Below, piece by piece: positions 63,408-64,000 of a DNA stretch of 64,000 nucleotides (within the stretch, counting starts at the first letter, position 1; each line of letters begins with the position of its first letter). Under the pieces are notes generated by a model. It worked only from the letters and a program-made list of their open reading frames with translations, ran no database searches and was not told the origin of the DNA. Both the position numbers and the translations under genes were made by a program. Source of the DNA: Runella salmonicolor (GTDB lineage Bacteria; Bacteroidota; Bacteroidia; Cytophagales; Spirosomataceae); contig NZ_JAMZEL010000002.1 in the NCBI RefSeq assembly GCF_024158025.1, forward strand, positions 736,520-800,519, read 5' to 3'.

Positions 63408-63621
63408 TCGTTATTAATTGAAGCAATCTTTGGTTTGTATCAGCAATTGTGTGTAATGTGTTAAAATCCTACGCCAGTTTTAGAATGTAACACACCAAGG
63501 TTTGAGTCGCATGTAAGTGAAGGGCACACAAAACATTAAGACATTTGTTTAGCTTAATGATTTTGTATGGGCTGATAGAAAGCGGAAAACTGTTTTTCTG
63601 TTAAAGTCACTGTCAATTAAA

Positions 63622-63678
63622 ATATTTCAACAATAAAAAGGCCAAGCAAATTGCTTGGCCTTTTTATTGTTGAAATAT
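63622..63678. repeat. Perfect 57-bp palindrome, terminator-like core
   Basis: Two exact 28-bp arms (63622-63649, 63651-63678) around one central A. The centre has AAAAAGGCCAAGC / GCTTGGCCTTTTT, which would terminate on either strand. It stands just left of tRNA-derived repeats. Confidence 0.85.
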
Positions 63679-63711
63679 CCAAAGCGTGGTGGCATGGTAT
63701 GCGTCGCCGCA

Positions 63712-63868
63712 CCGACCCTCTGCTTGTAAGGCAGAAAATAAAAAAGCCAAGCTTGCGGCTTGACTTTTCTGTGTGGGAGTTGAGGGATTCGAACGGCAGC
63801 GGCCGACCGTCCCCGACCCTCTCCTTGTAAGGCAGAAAATAAAAAAGCCAAGCTTGCGGCTTGACTTT
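63712..63868 (-). repeat. Two 56-bp direct repeats from a decayed tRNA-Val(UAC) plus terminator
   Basis: 63712-63767 and 63813-63868 are identical but for one base (period 101 bp). On the minus strand each has a hairpin-plus-T-tract terminator, then TCTGCCTTACAAG and GAGGGTCGG, the anticodon arm of tRNA-Val(UAC). Between the copies is a T-loop/3'-end stretch (GTTCGAATCCCTC then AACTCCCACA). The 5' halves are missing and GC-rich inserts break both T-arms, so no complete tRNA is present. Confidence 0.6.
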
Positions 63869-64000
63869 GGATCAAAACCAAAAGTTGTGGAGTAACTTAG
63901 ATTAAGCATATATCTGAGTTAGCCGATACAGGAAGAATTCTACGTTTCTTACCCCTCTGAACTGACTTCTGAACGCTTTGATTTTGGCGTTGAAGGATTC
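63869..64000 (-). mobile_element. End of an ISAon1/ISL3-like insertion sequence, truncated by window edge
   Basis: The second tRNA-derived repeat stops at 63868 and a new sequence starts GGATCAAAACCAAAAG, a plausible IS terminal repeat. The transposase gene follows after 33 bp and continues beyond the window. The boundary is inferred from where the two repeat copies diverge. Confidence 0.55.
63902..64000 (-). CDS. ISAon1/ISL3-family transposase, C-terminal fragment
   Basis: 32 codons plus stop (TAA, complement of 63902-63904), entering from the window edge. It reads ESFNAKIKAFRSQFRGVRN then FFLYRLTQIYA, the conserved C-terminus of ISAon1/ISL3-type DDE transposases, in which the Glu belongs to the catalytic triad region. 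The rest lies outside the window, so completeness is unknown. Confidence 0.75.
   Translation of the reverse strand, partial: ESFNAKIKAFRSQFRGVRNVEFFLYRLTQIYA

Noticed and set aside
63712..63868. Functional tRNA-Val gene
   Set aside because: Only an anticodon arm and a displaced 3' end exist; the 5' acceptor and D-arm are missing and the T-arm is interrupted.
63627..63909. Two overlapping minus-strand frames of 81-84 codons
   Set aside because: They translate the tRNA-derived repeats and terminators and repeat the same peptide; no coding support.

Overview
The window reads as a chromosome segment of a Bacteroidota bacterium of the order Cytophagales. The gene content and protein style resemble pigmented Spirosomaceae such as Runella; this assignment is by recognition, not by a search. 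Supporting signs are a SusC/SusD pair, outer-membrane barrels with carboxypeptidase-regulatory-like N-termini, AraC regulators with membrane domains, a carotenoid lycopene cyclase, weak Shine-Dalgarno sequences, and promoter-like TTTG / TAnnTTTG elements. No rRNA, complete tRNA, CRISPR array or prophage was found.

Layout. 1-31.7 kb is mostly ordinary chromosome. It holds a truncated TPR-like protein, a BaiN-like flavoprotein, a membrane-anchored nuclease, a DUF1460 protein, lipoyl synthase, lycopene cyclase, a NagB-family enzyme, glucose-6-phosphate isomerase, a TlpA-like oxidoreductase, a GH25 lysozyme-like protein and a DNA glycosylase. A four-gene molybdenum-hydroxylase operon (form II CO-dehydrogenase-like coxG-S-L-M, 20.8-25.2 kb) lies beside an AraC regulator and a TonB receptor.

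31.8-42.9 kb is the most interesting part, an apparent organophosphonate-utilisation locus. On the minus strand are a TIGR03364-type FAD oxidoreductase and a PhnX-like HAD phosphonatase. Divergent from them are SusC, SusD, a secreted YncE-propeller/phosphoesterase fusion, and an HD-domain oxygenase that keeps every metal ligand of PhnZ. A HEPN/MNT toxin-antitoxin pair sits inside the locus. Next to it are an orphan Rpn-like tail, a RelE-type toxin-antitoxin pair and a decayed type I restriction specificity subunit carrying a perfect 20-bp inverted repeat. Together these form a small accessory patch (41.6-44.2 kb).

45.5-52.2 kb is an envelope-glycan cluster: two GtrB-like glycosyltransferases, two large polytopic membrane proteins and an MBOAT acyltransferase. 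An RmlD-like reductase lies beyond it on the other strand. 53-63 kb holds an outer-membrane barrel protein with a glycine-rich insert, a Tat-exported TIM-barrel protein, an M24 peptidase, an MMPL/RND transporter, and a SPFH lipoprotein translationally coupled to a 56-residue membrane protein. The right end (63.6-64.0 kb) has a perfect 57-bp palindrome, two 56-bp direct repeats derived from a tRNA-Val(UAC) gene plus its terminator, and the end of an ISAon1/ISL3-like insertion sequence running off the window.

Noncoding structure includes a 32-bp-period tandem repeat (18.1 kb), a degenerate 30-bp triple repeat feeding a terminator hairpin (14.3 kb), a dispersed AT-rich inverted repeat (12.4 and 50.7 kb) and a possible small RNA (28.65-28.89 kb). 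Two real genes too short for routine calling were read by hand: a cysteine-rich 54-residue protein (16.7 kb) and the 56-residue membrane protein (62.0 kb).
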